From a virus, in the IMG/VR virus record IMGVR_UViG_3300046003_002370, positions 1 to 63,602 of that record: a DNA stretch of 63,602 nt; one strand, given 5' to 3'. The translations under genes were made by a program, and so were the position numbers. The notes under the pieces are model-generated. The model was not told the origin of the DNA and searched no databases. It saw only the letters and a list, made by a program, of their open reading frames with translations. Shown here piece after piece: positions 44,900 to 53,349 of the stretch (position 1 is its first letter; each line of letters begins with the position of its first letter).

Positions 44900-45268
44900 T
44901 TAGCATTTTTTCATTTTAGTAGGACTCTTTTTCATTTTAGTAGGACTCTTTTTCATTTGGACAGGAGACGAAGCTTCAGGGGATTCAGTTGCTGGAGCAA
45001 CCGGCTTTGCTTCTGGCTTAGCGGCTGGCGTTGATGGTTTACTAGCGGGTGCTGTTGGTTCCCCAGCAGGCGCAGGACTTTTCTTTTTAGCAGATGAGAC
45101 AGCTTTGCTTATAAGCCCGACTCCACTAGTCTGTTTAGCAACTTTGCCTACAGCTTTAGCAGCTTTCGATATAACTTTTCCTAATTTTAATTTTAAAGGA
45201 CTACCTTTTACAGAAACGTTAACTTGTTTTTTAACTCCTGATTGTACTACTGGTTTTTTATTTTTCAT
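44900..45268 (-). CDS. Lys/Pro/Ala-rich protein with C-terminal tandem repeat
   Basis: 122 residues. A basic N-terminal half with ALGKVISKAAKAVGKVAKQT-like text is followed by an Ala-Pro-Thr linker and the repeated end KKSPTKM in tandem. It is probably a DNA-condensing or virion-linked protein. The repeat number may vary between isolates. Confidence 0.65.
   Translation of the reverse strand: MKNKKPVVQSGVKKQVNVSVKGSPLKLKLGKVISKAAKAVGKVAKQTSGVGLISKAVSSAKKKSPAPAGEPTAPASKPSTPAAKPEAKPVAPATESPEASSPVQMKKSPTKMKKSPTKMKKC
44903..44957 (-). repeat. Tandem repeat in the 3' end of the Lys-rich gene
   Basis: A 21-base unit containing TAGTAGGACTC and TTTTTCATTT (plus-strand reading) occurs twice with a partial third, encoding the repeated KKSPTKM. 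Confidence 0.8.
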
Positions 45269-45272
45269 AATG

Positions 45273-45494
45273 TTATATTTTAGATTTTACTCTTTGTGTT
45301 ATTGGTAATCCGTTTGGTTGTATGCAATCATCAAATCGTAGTTTGATACCATTTTTGCCTGAGCTACTTCCTTTTCCTTTAGGATAACCCGTGGAATCAA
45401 ATGGCCCGTCCCATATTGCATTGGCTCCAACCCCGGACATTTTAGCCTCTCTATCAAGTGGATGTGTTGGGTGAACTTTAGATTTTACGTCCAT
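45273..45494 (-). CDS. Hypothetical protein (73 aa)
   Basis: Gly/Lys/Ser-rich with VHPTHPLDREAKMSG at the start and RFDDCIQPNGLPITQR near the end. Probably a small structural or DNA-associated component like its neighbours. No family is recognised. Confidence 0.6.
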   Translation of the reverse strand: MDVKSKVHPTHPLDREAKMSGVGANAIWDGPFDSTGYPKGKGSSSGKNGIKLRFDDCIQPNGLPITQRVKSKI

Positions 45495-45515
45495 AGTGTA
45501 TTTTTGTTATTATTA

Positions 45516-45749
45516 TTAAAAAGTAGTTGGTACTGCTTGTGCAGGGTATTGTGGAACAACACCTGTTTGCATTGGATTAATGTTTTGACCCATAGATTGA
45601 TCTGCCATTCCAACAGTTCTATTAAACGTATTCGGCACTTGAGCACCGTATACTCCTTGGATTGCATTCATGTTTGAAAATGCATTTGGGTTAATTGCGT
45701 TTGGTTGCAATTGATTTGGATTAACCTGATTTTGAGTAGGTGTTATCAT
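45516..45749 (-). CDS. Low-complexity Asn/Gln/Pro protein (77 aa)
   Basis: Asn, Gln, Pro and Val make up most of the sequence (PTQNQVNPNQLQPNAINPNA) and there is almost no charge. Overlaps the preceding gene by four bases. Possibly a disordered virion linker. Function unknown. Confidence 0.6.
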   Translation of the reverse strand: MITPTQNQVNPNQLQPNAINPNAFSNMNAIQGVYGAQVPNTFNRTVGMADQSMGQNINPMQTGVVPQYPAQAVPTTF

Positions 45750-46189
45750 TGTCGTTTATCTTTATTTACGTTACTTATTGCTGTTTGCAAAACTATATCT
45801 GTATATGTTTTACCTGTCATTATATTATTCCTATAACTAGTTGGTATATCTTCTTTACCAAGCATTATACGATACATTTTACTAATCAGTTGTTTACACT
45901 TGAATGAAACTTTGTATATGTGATATTTCTGGGTTGTATGGTTTCTTTCCCGCCATACTACTATCCATCCTTCTTTTAATAACTTGTTCCAGCGTTTATT
46001 GTCCCAACTATAAGCGTACGTACCTATTTTATAATCCTGTTTGGTAAACAGATCCATGCAATCAAAATATATGAGTAATTCTAAATCTGAATCTGTAAGG
46101 TCATTATTTCTGCAAGCCCAACGTCTTATTATACGATAATGTTTAAGTAAGCCAAGTTCTTTAATGTCAATAGCTTCTAATCGTTTCAT
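45746..46189 (-). CDS. Hypothetical protein with winged-helix-like pattern
   Basis: 147 residues. LGLLKHYRIIRRWACRNNDL then TDSDLELLIYFDCMDLF and WNKLLKEGWIVVWRER match the helix order of a winged-helix domain, including a wing-like hairpin (TTQKYHIYKVS). It overlaps the GroES gene by four bases. It might regulate late transcription, but the DNA-binding role is inferred. Confidence 0.6.
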   Translation of the reverse strand: MKRLEAIDIKELGLLKHYRIIRRWACRNNDLTDSDLELLIYFDCMDLFTKQDYKIGTYAYSWDNKRWNKLLKEGWIVVWRERNHTTQKYHIYKVSFKCKQLISKMYRIMLGKEDIPTSYRNNIMTGKTYTDIVLQTAISNVNKDKRQ

Positions 46190-46446
46190 AATATTACGAC
46201 GATGTCCTGTAATTTAATAACTGTATATTTATTCCCATTAAGTTCTATACCATGCCCAGCCGCTTTATCGTAAAGTATTTTATCGCCTACTTTAACAACC
46301 TCTACGCTATCACTTATTGAAACTACTATAGCTTCTTTATATCTTATATTTTCTTTATCCTTGTCTGCTAATAATAATCCACCTTTAGTTTTTTCTATAG
46401 TTAACTTTGCTGGCATTATAATTATATTATTACCTATTGCCTTCAT
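46186..46446 (-). CDS. groES: GroES co-chaperonin
   Basis: 86 residues. The mobile-loop region has GGLLLAD, equivalent to the GGIVL contact in bacterial GroES. The family's KVGDKILYDKAAGHGIELNG barrel end and final LQDIVVIL are present. It overlaps GroEL by 17 bases and would cap the phage GroEL ring. Slightly shorter than bacterial GroES. Confidence 0.88.
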   Translation of the reverse strand: MKAIGNNIIIMPAKLTIEKTKGGLLLADKDKENIRYKEAIVVSISDSVEVVKVGDKILYDKAAGHGIELNGNKYTVIKLQDIVVIL

Positions 46447-47992
46447 TTGCTCTTAGATTATTTATTACACAATCCGTTGACAATATGGTAATCGCTACTG
46501 ATGCAGCATTTCTTAATGCACTCTTAGTTACTAATAGAGGATCAATAATACCGTGTTCAATCATATTAACCGTTTTACCAGTTATTACGTTTATTCCAAA
46601 ACCAGTTTTAGCTAACACATTAGCATCCACTTCTTCGATACCGGCATTTGCCAATATGACATTGAAAGGAGCCCTAATAGCAATTAGTAATATCTCTTCA
46701 CCTATAGAGTTTGAATTTATATTATAAGAAGCATCTAACAAGGCAATTCCCCCTCCTGGCACAATACCTTCTTTTATTGCAGCCTTTGTGGCACAAATAG
46801 CATCTTCAACTCTGTCTGCTTTTTCTTTTAATTCAACCTCCGAATTAGCTCCTACTTTTACAACTGCTACTTTTGCAGATAACCTAGCTAATCTTCTCTC
46901 TAGTCTAATTACTTCTCCGGGGGCTTTCGTTTCAATTAACTGAGCTTTTATACTATCAATTAATTCTAGTACCTCTGTGTTTGATTCATCAACTTGTAAT
47001 ATGGTTTCTGCGTCGGTTGTAATACTTTTTAAACAAGTTCCTAAATGTTCAACGGATATTAAATCCATATCATCTCCAAGATCTTCGTTTATTATAGTTG
47101 CACCTGTTAATATTGCTAAGTCGTTTAATGTATCTTTTTTATTGATACCGTACGTTGGAGCGTTAATAACATTTACTTTTATATTTCCTTTTACTTTATT
47201 CATTGCCAACGCTGAAAGAACTGTTTGTTCTAAGTCACCAATTATTAGCAATGATTTTTTATTAGTTATTACGTATTCTAATACTGATTGAATTTGTCTT
47301 ATAGTTTCTACTGGAGATTCTAAAATCAATATCAAAGGGTTTTCTAATTCCGCCGTCTTTTTTAACGGGTCTGTAATAAAGCTAGAGTTAACTAATCCTT
47401 TATCATATTGTACACCCTCAATTATTTCTATTTCGGTTTCTTCTGCAGTTGATGATTCCATCATAACTACCCCATTATCACCAACAGCTCTAAAAGCATC
47501 GGCAATAATCTTACCTAGTACTTTGTCATTATTAGTTGAGATAGTAGCAACGTTGTCAATCATATCCCCGCTCACTTCAATCGCAATTGATTCTAGGTAT
47601 TCTATAACCTTATTAACAGCATCTTCAATACCTTTCTTAAGTTCTCTAGAATTAGTGTTATCTTGTACTTTGTAAGCTTCTGCTAGAATAGCTCTAGTCA
47701 ATACTGTTGCTGTAGTGGTGCCATCACCAGCTTCTTCAACTGTATTCCTAGCAGCTTCCTTAAGAAGTCTAGCTCCCATATTTTCTACAGGATCCAATAA
47801 GATTATACTGTTTGCTACAGTAACGCCGTCTTTTGTAATAATAGGTCTACCCATATTATCTTCAAGCATTACACATTTCCCACCAGCGCCTAAGGTTGAA
47901 CTTACGGCATCGGTCAGTTTATTTATTCCTTCAAACACTTTGTCCCTGGCTTCTTTACCAAAACTTAAGTGCTTAACAATTGCATCTGACAT
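46430..47992 (-). CDS. groEL: GroEL chaperonin
   Basis: 520 residues with all landmark blocks: GAGGKCVMLED and ITKDGVTVANSI near the start, AGDGTTTATVL (ATP binding) near residue 85, apical YDKGLVNSSFI near 195, and KEGIVPGGGIALL near 405. It lacks the Gly-Gly-Met tail and is about 25 residues shorter than bacterial GroEL. With the downstream GroES it should form a working folding pair, probably for capsid or fibre proteins. It was probably acquired from a bacterium. Confidence 0.95.
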   Translation of the reverse strand: MSDAIVKHLSFGKEARDKVFEGINKLTDAVSSTLGAGGKCVMLEDNMGRPIITKDGVTVANSIILLDPVENMGARLLKEAARNTVEEAGDGTTTATVLTRAILAEAYKVQDNTNSRELKKGIEDAVNKVIEYLESIAIEVSGDMIDNVATISTNNDKVLGKIIADAFRAVGDNGVVMMESSTAEETEIEIIEGVQYDKGLVNSSFITDPLKKTAELENPLILILESPVETIRQIQSVLEYVITNKKSLLIIGDLEQTVLSALAMNKVKGNIKVNVINAPTYGINKKDTLNDLAILTGATIINEDLGDDMDLISVEHLGTCLKSITTDAETILQVDESNTEVLELIDSIKAQLIETKAPGEVIRLERRLARLSAKVAVVKVGANSEVELKEKADRVEDAICATKAAIKEGIVPGGGIALLDASYNINSNSIGEEILLIAIRAPFNVILANAGIEEVDANVLAKTGFGINVITGKTVNMIEHGIIDPLLVTKSALRNAASVAITILSTDCVINNLRANEGNR

Positions 47993-48046
47993 AATTTTAT
48001 TTAATTTGATTTGTATAGTTTATATATTACATATTTTATCGCTATT

Positions 48047-48514
48047 TTACAATATAAACGGAAATTGCCTTTTCAAATACTTGCATAAAGCAAATACTAC
48101 TATTATAAATAATATAAACAAAAGGTAAGAAAAATAATTTACTTCTTTCTTGACTTCCTTATTTAGAACTTCTTCTTTAATTTCTTTTTTTAAAGCAACT
48201 TTCTTCTCCGTGTTTACTACAACTTTTGTTTTTGTAGTGTCTACTGTATTTTTGTTTGACTGTTTTGATTTTATAACTGTATTGATATATTCTTTACCAT
48301 CTATTACCATTGGTTTTAAACTATCTAATGGTTTGTACTCTAATTCACTAATTGACTCCTTTATAAACACGTTAGTTTCTTTTGTGTATGTTCCGTCAAC
48401 TTTAACTGTAGATACGCTATCAATCTTAACTTCGTTATCAATTTTATTAACAACTACTTTTCTAGAAGAGCAAGATGATAATAGTATTATAAATAATATA
48501 AATATTTTTTTCAT
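48047..48514 (-). CDS. Candidate u-spanin (lipoprotein with C-terminal membrane segment)
   Basis: 155 residues. MKKIFILFIILLSSCSS has a lipobox (LSSC) for outer-membrane anchoring. The middle is a charged, Lys/Thr/Val-rich rod. FSYLLFILFIIVVFALCKYL near residue 130 is a transmembrane helix. A lipobox plus a C-terminal inner-membrane helix in one protein is the layout of unimolecular spanins, which fuse the two membranes at lysis. It lies next to the lysozyme gene. Confidence 0.75.
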   Translation of the reverse strand: MKKIFILFIILLSSCSSRKVVVNKIDNEVKIDSVSTVKVDGTYTKETNVFIKESISELEYKPLDSLKPMVIDGKEYINTVIKSKQSNKNTVDTTKTKVVVNTEKKVALKKEIKEEVLNKEVKKEVNYFSYLLFILFIIVVFALCKYLKRQFPFIL

Positions 48515-48527
48515 TTTATTAAATTCT

Positions 48528-48974
48528 TTATGAGAAGTAATTCTCTTGTTCTTTGTTTCGCCTATTAGTTAATCCTTTCACAACCTCGCCTTTAGCTTTA
48601 TTCCATTTTAAAAATTCAGTTTTAATACTAGGATCATTCGGATTTATATTTACTTTTTTTAATAATGTTGAACTAGCAAAACTACCCGTGCCTATGTTAT
48701 AAGCAAATGATACTAAAGAATTAAATTGATTCTGTGTAACAGTTTTCTTTAAATACCTGTTGACAGACAATGCAAACCTATCCGCAATTTCTTTAAACAT
48801 AGTAAAAGCAACTTCTTTAGTAATAGGTTTATCCAGCATAGTAACACGTTTTCCATCGCTATAGTAAGTATTACCATATCCAATAGTTGGTATTCTAGCA
48901 CTGCATAGGTATGGTTTTAATTTTAAACCTTCAAAACCTATAATCAATAAATAACCATCATCATTTAGTTTCAT
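48528..48974 (-). CDS. Endolysin, GH24 lysozyme
   Basis: 148 residues. LIIGFEGLKLKPYL gives the catalytic Glu, followed by IPTIGYGNTYY, the expected core of T4/lambdoid-type lysozymes. The middle NQFNSLVSFAYNIGTGSF and the end WNKAKGEVVKGLTNRRNKE are diagnostic. It has no signal peptide, so it needs a holin. The start overlaps the 54-residue membrane protein by 14 bases. Confidence 0.92.
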   Translation of the reverse strand: MKLNDDGYLLIIGFEGLKLKPYLCSARIPTIGYGNTYYSDGKRVTMLDKPITKEVAFTMFKEIADRFALSVNRYLKKTVTQNQFNSLVSFAYNIGTGSFASSTLLKKVNINPNDPSIKTEFLKWNKAKGEVVKGLTNRRNKEQENYFS

Positions 48975-49125
48975 TTTTTCTTTTTTTAAACCAGTCTATT
49001 ATCTTAATGCCAGTATATATTATAGAAAGCAATAACAAAAAAACCTTTAAATTTGCTTCAACTTTACTTAACGATATTATAAATACACTTGTGTTTAATA
49101 AATAAATCTTTAAATTATCAATCAT
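48961..49125 (-). CDS. Small membrane protein, candidate holin
   Basis: 54 residues, overlapped by genes on both sides. ATGA couples it to the upstream gene, and its last 14 bases overlap the lysozyme start. One hydrophobic helix (LKVFLLLLSIIYTGIKIIDWF) ends in a basic tail KKRKNETK. Its position immediately before the lysozyme and its size suit a holin or antiholin. Confidence 0.65.
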   Translation of the reverse strand: MIDNLKIYLLNTSVFIISLSKVEANLKVFLLLLSIIYTGIKIIDWFKKRKNETK

Positions 49126-49304
49126 TTTTTTAATCGTTCAACTATATTAGTAATACCTTCAATTCCAATGTATGCTGTAGCAATAATGACCCAATCATAG
49201 GAGGTCAATGTTCCAAAAAATAAACCGCAACAAGCTATAATAAATACTAATAATTTACGTGAAATCCACTTACTTAAAATTAAATCAAACTGTTCCTTAC
49301 TCAT
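49122..49304 (-). CDS. Small two-helix membrane protein, candidate holin
   Basis: 60 residues with two hydrophobic helices (LLVFIIACCGLFFGTLTSY and WVIIATAYIGIEGITNIV) and a basic end. It is ATGA-coupled to the genes on both sides. Possibly holin; the division of labour with the 54- and 76-residue neighbours is unclear. Confidence 0.65.
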   Translation of the reverse strand: MSKEQFDLILSKWISRKLLVFIIACCGLFFGTLTSYDWVIIATAYIGIEGITNIVERLKK

Positions 49305-49534
49305 TATATAACATCTTTTAAAATTAATATTATAGCTGGAATTATTGTAGCTATTAAATCTTTTACATCAAATCCTTTATAAGAGTATTCGTCGTAACAC
49401 TCTTTTCCTAAAGCAAGCAGATACACAATACTAAATGATGCGTATGCGTTGAGAAATAGATTTAATAGAATATATATTGTAAAGCCATAAATAAAATGAT
49501 TTGCTTTGTCCTGTGGTATTATTGGTATTTTCAT
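49304..49534 (-). CDS. Small membrane protein of the lysis region
   Basis: 76 residues. PQDKANHFIYGFTIYILLNL starts a first hydrophobic helix, then KECYDEY, then a second helix (LIATIIPAIILILKDVI). The DKxxHFxxG pattern is found in small membrane proteins of Bacteroidota phages and bacteria of unknown role. It begins three bases beyond a fibre-like fragment. Confidence 0.6.
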   Translation of the reverse strand: MKIPIIPQDKANHFIYGFTIYILLNLFLNAYASFSIVYLLALGKECYDEYSYKGFDVKDLIATIIPAIILILKDVI

Positions 49535-49536
49535 AA

Positions 49537-49563
49537 TTAATTATATACTCTTATTTCTATTGG
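49537..49563 (-). repeat. 27-base fibre-end repeat, copy 1
   Basis: TTAATTATATACTC followed by TTATTTCTATTGG on the plus strand; copies 2 and 3 are at 49989-50015 and 52700-52726. It encodes the shared IEIRVYN end. Confidence 0.85.
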
Positions 49564-49623
49564 GGTATTTTGTAATTCATAATCAAATGGGTTACCATTT
49601 GTAAGTAAATATAAGTTTTTATT
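49537..49623 (-). pseudogene. Orphan C-terminal tail-fibre module fragment
   Basis: 28 codons open from a stop at 49624: NKNLYLLTNG, then NPFDYELQNTPIEIRVYN and a stop. The last seven residues and the underlying DNA match the ends of the two fibre-type genes at 49989 and 52700. No gene start is present, so this is a remnant or a spare 3' cassette left by exchange. The gap 49624-49684 holds nothing else. Confidence 0.75.
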
Positions 49624-49684
49624 TTATACAATGAAATAGTTGTAAGATTTTATATTGCATAATATAGCATAACTGAAAATTATT

Positions 49685-49969
49685 TTATTCTCTTTCTAGG
49701 CCAAGGTTTTCTAACACGATATTCTCTATGTACTCGTTGTCACTTCCCCAGTCTGCGTACTGCTCTGGAGTTATTGGAGAATTTCCATCCGCTAAATTTT
49801 TAATAGTTTCTGTCTCTTGCTCTTCCTCATTAATTACAACAGTGATGTTCACTAATTGATAGTAAGTTGAGCAATCTACTGCGCTTGTCTGAAATGGCAT
49901 AACTCTAATACTGATTCCGTTTGCCTCTTGCGCTGGATACCCTACTGGTATCGGTTTAATTCTAATCAT
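49685..49969 (-). CDS. Small hypothetical protein after the main fibre
   Basis: 94 residues. IRIKPIPVGYPAQEANGISIR then beta-strand text (YYQLVNITVVINEEEQE) and an acidic end. A common partner of fibre genes in Bacteroidota phages, perhaps a chaperone or baseplate part. Function unknown. Confidence 0.65.
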   Translation of the reverse strand: MIRIKPIPVGYPAQEANGISIRVMPFQTSAVDCSTYYQLVNITVVINEEEQETETIKNLADGNSPITPEQYADWGSDNEYIENIVLENLGLERE

Positions 49970-49988
49970 TTTGTTTTTATTTTTATTA

Positions 49989-50015
49989 TTAATTATATAC
50001 TCTGATTTCTATTGA
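49989..50015 (-). repeat. 27-base fibre-end repeat, copy 2
   Basis: Same word as copies 1 and 3 with slight changes (CTCTGATTTCTATTG). It lies at the 3' end of the 899-residue fibre gene. Confidence 0.8.
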
Positions 50016-52688
50016 TGCGTTACTAATTTCTCCATCATTTCCTGCGTTAATTATAATGGAATCATTAGAATTTCTAGTGCTTGAGACTAGGTAATTAAAA
50101 AAGCCATTTGATATAGATATATATGTTTTGGCAGCAGTAAACGCTCCAGTAAGAGTTCCTAAATAACTACCTATACCGATTCTGCTCCAAAAAACAGTAC
50201 CTATGGTATTTTCTAAAATAGTTATTGATGGTGGAGCTGTTGATATCTGTGATATTAAAGCTGTATAAACTTTGTATTTTCTTAAATCGGAAACTCTCTC
50301 AACAGCTCCAGTGCTTATATTCCTAGTTAAAATATCATAAGTTCCTGCGCTTGTTGATGGCGTTGCTGATAATTTTAAAGCTGTTCCAATAATTGAACCA
50401 TTAACCTGTAGTTTATCTACTCCGTTGTCTGTAGTTGTGTTTATTAAGACGTTTCCGCTCAATCTAGTTGTAAGTATTGAAGTGTTACCAATTACTACAG
50501 TGTTTGTACCTAGACCTATTGCATCACGCCCTATTACTATTGAATTTGAATTTGTTCCTAATAGTGTTTGTGCATTATTACCTATAGCTACATTATAATT
50601 ACCAGTGGTATTGTTAACAAGAGCATCTTTACCTAAAGCTACATTATTTAACCCCGAAGTATTTGCTATCATAGCTCCATTTCCTACTGCTGTATTTCGA
50701 TTTCCAGTAAGATTTACTTTTAAAGCGTCTTTTCCAATAGCTGTATTTTCATAAGCTGTTGTGTTTGCATTTAATGCAAAATAACCAAAAGCAGTATTAT
50801 TGTAACCTGACGTATTATCTTGTAAAGCAAAACTACCTACTGCAGTGTTCTGAATTGCTAATGCAGATGAGTTATTATACAATGTATTAATTCCAACTCC
50901 AACATTACTTGCTGCTAATCCATTAAGGTATCCTGAATTTTCTCCAATAAATGTATTGTTAGCTCCTGAAACATTAAATTTTAGAGCATTAGTTCCAATT
51001 GCTGTATTTCCAACTATATTTCCAGTACCTTTTCCAATTGTCAATGTGCTTACCTGCAAATCTCTAACAAAAGTCTTGGAGCCATCAATAGACTGTGCAA
51101 TATTTGTAATTAATCCTCTTGAAATTCCTATTTCCGCATTAGGTATATTAAATGTATGGGTATCAAGTGTACTATTAATATTAAAATCTACTCCTGAAGT
51201 TCCAACAGCTAAATACTGAGTATTTGCAGTTAAGCCATTTAACGAAGTAACCCCTCCTGAAAATGTAGTAATGATTTCACATAAATGACTATCTTCAGTA
51301 TGTAATTTAGCTGTTCTACCACCTGAATTATTAACTATATAAACTCTAATAGCAAGTCTATCTGTAACTAATAACGGTGTTGTAGGTACTGCTAAAGATG
51401 TTAAATATAAATCAATTGCTGTTCCTCCACTTATTGTTTCAGGAACTAGAGAGCTTGATGCAATACTTGTAAATACAGCACCATTATATTTTAAAAGTTC
51501 AACATAAAACTTAGGACTTCCTCCGTTTGAAGACATTGAAAAAAACATTTCAAAGTTCCACACTCCACCTGGTATCTCAAGTCTATTCGGATTACCTACA
51601 TCTGTTAAGAACTGTGATATTAATCCATTACCTGTTAAACTAAAATCAGTACCGACTCCCATTACCGCATCATTATCCATTTGCTGATAACCAACAACAC
51701 TTGATGGTATACTACCATTCAAATAATAATTAACAGACGAGCCTCCGCCTCCTGTTGAAGGAAACGCAGCTAACTGTCCATCTCCTCTAATATATTGGGA
51801 GGCAGTCCCTAATGCTGTTACAGCAAGAGTGCCGTTTGAAGTTAAAGGGCTATTTGCTACATTAAATGCTAAAGGCATTGTTAACCCTACAGAAGTTAAT
51901 CCTTGAGTAGGTATATCACTAGTCAATGCTATTGTTCCTGATGCGTTAGGTAGTTGATAAACACTATTAGTATTTATATTATCAGCTCTAAAAGTTGCAG
52001 TATTTTCATTTGCTGTTAACCCTAGTTGTATATAAGGTAATCCATCTACATCAGTTGATATTGTTACAGCACCTGTCTCGTTATCCTGACTAGCAACTGA
52101 TATATACTTTTCTAATCCTATTACCTTTATACCAACATTAGTAGTCTCTCCTGCCGTTGTTACTTGTTGTAGTGTTGGTATAGTATCTGATCCTGTTGCA
52201 ATGGAGAAAGACGCCATATCGTAATATGCATCTTTTATTAATCCACCATTACCACCAATAAATTCCAATGTTAATTTATAGAAGTTTGGATCCGGTTGAA
52301 CCGCATAACTTACAATCTTATAATGCCCAAACTGGTTTATAGTACTTTGTTGTGATAATAGTATCTGCGTGTCTACTAGGTAGTCTAAAAATATATTTAC
52401 AAATTGACCGGAGCCATCTGTCTTACTAAGTATTAATTCTGTTATATCCTCAAATGGTTCTCCTTCTCCGCCGCCACCTTCAAATGACATAGTGCCGTTT
52501 CCTGGATTTATAACAACAAACTTCCATAACATTTGTCCTGCTATGGAAATCTTACCGTTTATATTTAAGTAATCGGCAACCGTTTGAGCAGTAAAGTTTA
52601 CAGTTTGTCTATTGGAGAATTTAGTTCCAATGAATACATCCGAATTTTTAATGTCAGTATCTCTTGTATAAGAGTTTATTATTGCCAT
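49989..52688 (-). CDS. Tail fibre with repeated beta-roll-type motifs
   Basis: 899 residues. A globular N-terminal part (1-340) and a sandwich-like domain (345-500) precede roughly seven imperfect repeats of NTAxGxxAL-x2-NTTG (about residues 560-760), like trimeric adhesin head repeats. The C-terminal module (KVYTALISQ...ENTIG... and the final IEIRVYN) is shared with the gene at 52700. It is the most likely host-range determinant and lies beside direct repeats. Confidence 0.8.
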   Translation of the reverse strand: MAIINSYTRDTDIKNSDVFIGTKFSNRQTVNFTAQTVADYLNINGKISIAGQMLWKFVVINPGNGTMSFEGGGGEGEPFEDITELILSKTDGSGQFVNIFLDYLVDTQILLSQQSTINQFGHYKIVSYAVQPDPNFYKLTLEFIGGNGGLIKDAYYDMASFSIATGSDTIPTLQQVTTAGETTNVGIKVIGLEKYISVASQDNETGAVTISTDVDGLPYIQLGLTANENTATFRADNINTNSVYQLPNASGTIALTSDIPTQGLTSVGLTMPLAFNVANSPLTSNGTLAVTALGTASQYIRGDGQLAAFPSTGGGGSSVNYYLNGSIPSSVVGYQQMDNDAVMGVGTDFSLTGNGLISQFLTDVGNPNRLEIPGGVWNFEMFFSMSSNGGSPKFYVELLKYNGAVFTSIASSSLVPETISGGTAIDLYLTSLAVPTTPLLVTDRLAIRVYIVNNSGGRTAKLHTEDSHLCEIITTFSGGVTSLNGLTANTQYLAVGTSGVDFNINSTLDTHTFNIPNAEIGISRGLITNIAQSIDGSKTFVRDLQVSTLTIGKGTGNIVGNTAIGTNALKFNVSGANNTFIGENSGYLNGLAASNVGVGINTLYNNSSALAIQNTAVGSFALQDNTSGYNNTAFGYFALNANTTAYENTAIGKDALKVNLTGNRNTAVGNGAMIANTSGLNNVALGKDALVNNTTGNYNVAIGNNAQTLLGTNSNSIVIGRDAIGLGTNTVVIGNTSILTTRLSGNVLINTTTDNGVDKLQVNGSIIGTALKLSATPSTSAGTYDILTRNISTGAVERVSDLRKYKVYTALISQISTAPPSITILENTIGTVFWSRIGIGSYLGTLTGAFTAAKTYISISNGFFNYLVSSTRNSNDSIIINAGNDGEISNASIEIRVYN
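50480..51010 (-). repeat. Coding repeats of the tail fibre
   Basis: About seven degenerate units of roughly 66-78 bases encoding NTAxGxxAL...NTTG. Units differ in sequence, so they are old. Such arrays can gain and lose units by slippage or recombination. Confidence 0.7.
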
Positions 52689-52699
52689 GATTTTTTTAT

Positions 52700-52726
52700 T
52701 TAATTATATACTCTTATTTCTATTGG
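52700..52726 (-). repeat. 27-base fibre-end repeat, copy 3
   Basis: TTAATTATATACTC followed by TTATTTCTATTGG on the plus strand; identical to copy 1 across 27 bases. Confidence 0.85.
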
Positions 52727-53203
52727 TACTCTTCCATTTGTTTGTAAATCTGCTCTTGTACCATTTAATAAAAATGGATTAAATGAGAAAACACTATCAA
52801 AAATACCCGTATAAGTTAAAAAAACAGGAACGCCACCACCATTAGAGCCATAACCAATAGAAACCCACGCTTTATCACTATTTATATCAGTAGGATTTGG
52901 TGCTGATAGTTTGTATTGTAATAGACCTTCATTTAATCTTGCCCAAGTAAGATTAAATCCTAATGTGTTTTCAGAAACAATACTTACGGGGGCATCTGTT
53001 CCAAATTGACTAATTACTGCTGTATACACTTTATATGGTCTTGAATCAGGCATACCCGCCTGAGCTAGGCTAACTATAGAACTTATTGTAAAGTTTTTTG
53101 TACTAGTTGGTTTACTGCCGCTTGGCTGTGGTACGTGTGTTCCTAACAACAAGTCTGTTTCTAGCACGGTCGTATTTACTGGGTAACTAATTATTTCTGC
53201 CAT
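52700..53203 (-). CDS. Short fibre-type protein with shared C-terminal module
   Basis: 167 residues. The N-terminal SYPVNTTVLETDLLLGTHV parallels the first residues of the 899-residue fibre (SYTRDTDIKNSDVFIGTKF). The second half (RPYKVYTAVISQF... ENTLGFNLTWARL ... VPIEIRVYN) is the same C-terminal module. It is therefore a deleted or minimal version of the large fibre, either a separate tail component or a recombination product. Confidence 0.75.
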   Translation of the reverse strand: MAEIISYPVNTTVLETDLLLGTHVPQPSGSKPTSTKNFTISSIVSLAQAGMPDSRPYKVYTAVISQFGTDAPVSIVSENTLGFNLTWARLNEGLLQYKLSAPNPTDINSDKAWVSIGYGSNGGGVPVFLTYTGIFDSVFSFNPFLLNGTRADLQTNGRVPIEIRVYN

Positions 53204-53205
53204 AG

Positions 53206-53349
53206 TTATTTCTTTGCTTTAGCTTTTATTTTCTTTTCTTCCTTTAGCATTGCCTGTGTAGGTTTTTTGCCAGATCCTTTATTTTCGCGGATGTTATCCC
53301 ATAGCCCACGCTTTGACGTGGATCCATCTTTTCTTTTTAACAGTTCCAT
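53206..53349 (-). CDS. Small basic protein (47 aa)
   Basis: MELLKRKDGSTSKRGLWDNI followed by RENKGSGKKPTQ and a Lys-rich end. A clean frame with a start overlapping the preceding gene by 13 bases. The RGLWDNI-x-(A/E)N-KGSGKKPT pattern recurs in very small virion-block proteins of marine and Bacteroidota phages. Role unknown, perhaps DNA-bound. Confidence 0.75.
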   Translation of the reverse strand: MELLKRKDGSTSKRGLWDNIRENKGSGKKPTQAMLKEEKKIKAKAKK

